From positions 1 to 64,000 of the forward strand of contig WIDE01000098.1 in the NCBI GenBank assembly GCA_015039315.1: DNA of 64,000 nt, read 5' to 3'. The notes under the pieces are model-generated. The model was not told where the DNA came from. It saw only the letters and a program-made list of their open reading frames with translations, and did no database searches. Shown here in pieces: positions 60,664 to 64,000 of this stretch; position 1 is the stretch's first letter; each line of letters opens with the position of its first letter. This stretch comes from Clavulina sp. PMI_390. Its lineage: Eukaryota > Basidiomycota > Agaricomycetes > Cantharellales > Hydnaceae. A program made the position numbers and the translations under genes.

Positions 60664-63624
60664 CCCTCTAGTCAAAGTTGTGCGCGGCATCCATTTCATC
60701 AGATGGGCGGCGACCAAAGGGTAATATACGGATTGAAGAGCTTGTAAGACTTCGAATTATTGTAAAACTCTCTCTCGATATAACGCTGTCTTGTTCAATT
60801 GCATGTGCGTCCGATGGGGACAGAGTATCGTACAAGGCGATTTCCGTGGAAAGTCCTAACCTCTTCACACTCCAGAGATAATTCCATTTGTACAAAATTC
60901 AAGCACCTCCGAGTGCTAAGCTTCTATCACAGTTATAAGGTGAATAAGGGCGAGCGAAGAGCATTGAGCAAACATTGTTTCAAGAGCGGCACATCTGAGC
61001 TAGATTGACAATGTCTAGACACCCCCGTGAAGCATATTTTCTGCAGTAAACTCAGTGGCAGCGTTTTAGTCCCTCTTCATATCAGACTAGCTGCTCAGAT
61101 TCTTGGCGTGTTGGAAGCTTTCAGATCAAGACAGTGACGTCAGTCAGCGCTTCGCGGAAGACAAGTCAAGTTGATTTGCGCACGTGACCTCGCATTCTTT
61201 GCAAAGCATCCTATGCTTTTTTTTTTCTTCGTCGTTTGACCTCTCTCAGATCCCTCGTCTTCTTGCACTGACTAGAGTATTCCAAGAGAACCCTCTCATG
61301 TAGTGATCTCTTGAGTGAGTGCTCACGTTCATTGGGGATCTGACTTCCCCGCAAAAAGGCCACTTTCTGACTCCGTCCACTGACACTTTTTTTTTTCTTT
61401 TTAGTTCCCTTGGTCGTAAGTCCAAGAATCGTAATAATCTCTCAACCAATCAAATATTCGCTACTTCGCTACTGGTCTCGCGCGTCTTTTGAATCCAGAC
61501 TACTGGCACTCCAAGAAGAGACCAAAAAAAAACCGAAAGACGCGTTTTTCTTCGCTGAAATATGCTCAATGGCCTTTCATCCTCCATTTGGGCGACTTTC
61601 TTACTTTTTTTGACTCAATCTCTTTTGCTGTGCCGTCGTTCACGCGCGAGTGACCCATTGGTGAACATTGACTTCCAGATATGGAAAGGTTTCTTCGTCC
61701 AGCCTATCAATATGTGCGTCCCTCTATTATGATGTTTGCCCCGAGTACTCACCATTGATCTATTAGGCGGATAGATGTCGTTCCTCGATCAAAGTGTGTC
61801 CCGTCATCGTCAATGTTGTACACCGGGCGGCCTCGGTTAGAGCGTGGCCCTAGAGCAGCCCGCCAGACAATCGCGATCCTCTGATCTTCCAACAAGGGTG
61901 CGGTGACTGCCTTCTGCTCAGTGCATTGCTCGCCGCATCCGCTTGATCGCTCGTCGCCTCAAGGCATATCTGATCACCCGACCGTGTTCTCCCAGCTGTC
62001 AAGCTTCGCCGCCTCTGTTTGATCAACACCCAGGCCCTGGTGTCGCCGAACTGGCCAATCGAAGTCAACTCCCCACATCGATGAACCGATGGCGACTGAG
62101 TCGTTCACTCCAACGCGTCCAATCCATCATCACCGACTGTAGTCGTCCCATTGATTCTATCCCCTCCACGTGTTCACCATACTCGTGTTGTCTCAATTGG
62201 TGTATTCCCACCCGAGATGCCGGCCACACACCCTTCTCCATCCTCTTCCGCCGCTTCTGTGGCCCTTCTTCGAATGACTGGTGACTTCAATCGTCTGAAT
62301 TCAGTCCACTTTCGTCCCACAGGTTGGGAGATTTCATTCCCTGGTCCTGGCAGCGGCTGGCGCAAGCTTCGCTCGCTATCTTCTCTCCGACGCCGGACCG
62401 AGTCCCTGGTTCCTCAGTTTAGGTGGCGTATTTTGTGGCTTTCAACTTTGGCATGCAGGCTGCAAGGTGCCAAGGGCGCATGAGGGTTTCTATTGGTTGG
62501 CTGGCGTTTGGTCCCGTCGCCTCAGTCGCCGACGTGCTGGCAACGACACTGAAACAACGCGCCGAGCGCGTCGGCATTCATCTAGTCACCCGTTTCCGTT
62601 CGGCTCTTCCATATCTAGCCACTCGCCGGTGGAGGCGCCGATTCCTTGATGGGAGGTTTGTGTCGTCTGACTATTCATCTCATGGGACAGTGATGATCGA
62701 TCAGCAACACCAGGGCTTCAGCTTCCGCACTCCTTTAGCTGCGACAATCTCCATCGCCACTTCCTCGCGACCCTTTTCTTTTATCGCCACCGTCAATCTC
62801 CTATGCGCCTCTGGTCATTCGGATCCTCTGTATCTCGATATCGTCCCTGGTTGGCTTGACGCCGATAATCTCGGTAATCTAGCGTAACGAGCGCTGTGTC
62901 TGTATTGCTCGCCCTATCTTTGAACTGCCAGCCAATGCTCCGCTTGCACCCTGCCATGGACAAATGCTTGTCACGGCCAAAAAGCCTATTTCCCTGTATG
63001 ACTGCACCCTATTCGGCATCTTACAGCCACCATCACAGCGGCATGCATCGCTGCATGGCAGGGCGTATTTGAACACACCTCTGGCAGCCCTCTCGTTCCA
63101 GGTCTATGGGTTATGGCCTGTGGCTGGCGCTGGCTGAGTATCATGAGGGTTCGCAAGATACGTACGCGCTCTATTTCCAAACCGACGAACGAGTAAAATG
63201 TGGAAAAATGACTTGTCTTCCGATTGTTCGTGATTTCATGTCATTTTAGTTGTCCTTTTGATCCATTTTGACCGAACACATACACACATGGGTTCTTCAT
63301 CTCGCCCCTCGACAACTTCGCCTCGTCCGTCCGCCGTGCGCTGAATTAGAACCCTTTACTTAGTCACCACCTCCTTTTCCTTCTCGCTCCCTTTTGCGCG
63401 AAGGATGCATTGCATCAATTCTCATTCCGGGGTTCGAATTCATCATCGAGTACAACCGAGATGAGCCCTCTCACCTCTTCCACTCAATTTCGACGGTATT
63501 AGGCTTCTTATCCTATTTGTCAGAATTGCGTCTGTCCAATCCTAGCGAACTGCCCTCGTCATCCCCATTCGAGCTCCGAGCCCCGGTCTCCTTGTGCATC
63601 GTCGTCAGACTCGCGTGATCGACC
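60664..63624. other. Right-hand region without recognised genes
   Basis: About 3 kb. The longest frame, 62423-62887 on the plus strand (154 codons), matches no family I know and lies among other open frames on both strands, as expected of fairly GC-rich DNA. T-rich runs occur at ~61217-61230 and ~61387-61400. No terminal repeat or reverse-transcriptase motif was seen. Confidence 0.4.
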
Positions 63625-64000
63625 ATGTCATGCCCAGTGGCACCCCAATCCCCAACGTCTACTCTATTGTTCTCAATCGCTATTGCCTCGGACTCTCGCT
63701 CCGAGCGAAGCCGCCATTCGTTGGTTCTGTCTTCTTTGGATCAGGTTGATTTTGTGGGGACAGAAGGCTTCTGCTGCCGTTACAATTCCTCGCGTCCTAT
63801 CTCTATCTTGAACACCGTGGTAGCTCGGATCAATCGGTTATCCTTCCTCGCTCCAACCCATTGCCCAATACAGTACAGGCGCCGACTGGGCTACACAACC
63901 GCTAACGAGAGCGAAGAATATTATGGAGACGTGCTCCTCACTGACGTCGGGATGACGACACGAGCATTTATCCCTGAACGATGTGGCGTCCAACAAAGCA
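63625..64000 (+). CDS. Open frame running off the window, unidentified
   Basis: From an ATG at 63625 (MSCPVAPQSPTSTLLFSIAI) the frame stays open for at least 125 codons to the edge of the window, with segments such as DQVDFVGTEGFCCRYNSS and YYGDVLLTDVGMTTRAFIPE. I recognise no domain. It could be a first exon, an internal exon of a gene continuing to the right, or chance. Confidence 0.3.
   Translation, partial: MSCPVAPQSPTSTLLFSIAIASDSRSERSRHSLVLSSLDQVDFVGTEGFCCRYNSSRPISILNTVVARINRLSFLAPTHCPIQYRRRLGYTTANESEEYYGDVLLTDVGMTTRAFIPERCGVQQS

Noticed and set aside
62423..62887. 154-codon frame as a gene
   Set aside because: No homologous family, no splice partners, and comparable frames occur in other phases over the same DNA.
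63425..63445. GGTTCGAATT as a possible tRNA T-loop
   Set aside because: No matching acceptor, D or anticodon stems could be drawn around it.

Overview
The window reads as nuclear DNA of a filamentous basidiomycete (Agaricomycetes). Genes are broken by many short introns (mostly 50-80 bases, GT-AG with a few GC-AG), there are CYP63-like cytochrome P450s, a DUF6534-type membrane protein typical of Agaricomycotina, and a secreted GMC oxidoreductase. The gene style and the expanded families of membrane proteins of unknown function would suit the Rhizoctonia/Ceratobasidium group, but that placement is inference. All exon models below were derived by reading splice sites by eye. Where lengths in amino acids are given, the exon lengths sum to a whole number of codons.

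Layout. 1-1.38 kb: a non-autonomous element with perfect ~150-base terminal inverted repeats. 1.4-5.25 kb: no recognisable gene. 5.26-11.75 kb: a 5-oxoprolinase split into two complete, divergently transcribed genes, the HydA half on the minus strand and the HydB half on the plus strand; in eukaryotes these are normally one fused protein. 11.15-13.69 kb: a 1.25-1.28 kb direct repeat of the HydB 3' end and its downstream flank around a 10-N gap, which looks like two divergent contig ends that overlap. 14.2-17.0 kb: NOG2 ribosome-assembly GTPase. 17.2-17.9 kb: a YciI-like protein with a probable mitochondrial presequence.

18.0-39.8 kb: four intact P450 genes, all on the minus strand, in two tandem pairs (606 and 619 aa; 597 and 590 aa). 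Between the pairs lie an unidentified minus-strand coding patchwork, a second inverted-repeat element, the DUF6534-like gene and the first member of a new membrane-protein family. The third P450 has a precisely duplicated terminal exon.

32.2-60.7 kb contains seven intact paralogues (named here TM2-A to TM2-G, 340-405 aa) of an unrecognised two-membrane-segment family. They share a five-exon structure with a constant 168-base third exon and an invariant LPDL.YPC-type motif (LPHLLYPC in TM2-D) before the second membrane segment. Four of them form two divergent pairs (B/C and D/E), which are copies of one another in tandem. A GMC oxidoreductase sits at 53.0-56.1 kb. From 60.7 kb to the end I recognise no family; an open frame runs off the right edge.

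Functionally the left part is housekeeping (glutathione-cycle 5-oxoproline hydrolysis, 60S subunit assembly). The middle and right part is an accessory region of oxidative enzymes interleaved with fast-expanding membrane proteins, and the TM2 family is the best candidate for an undescribed system.
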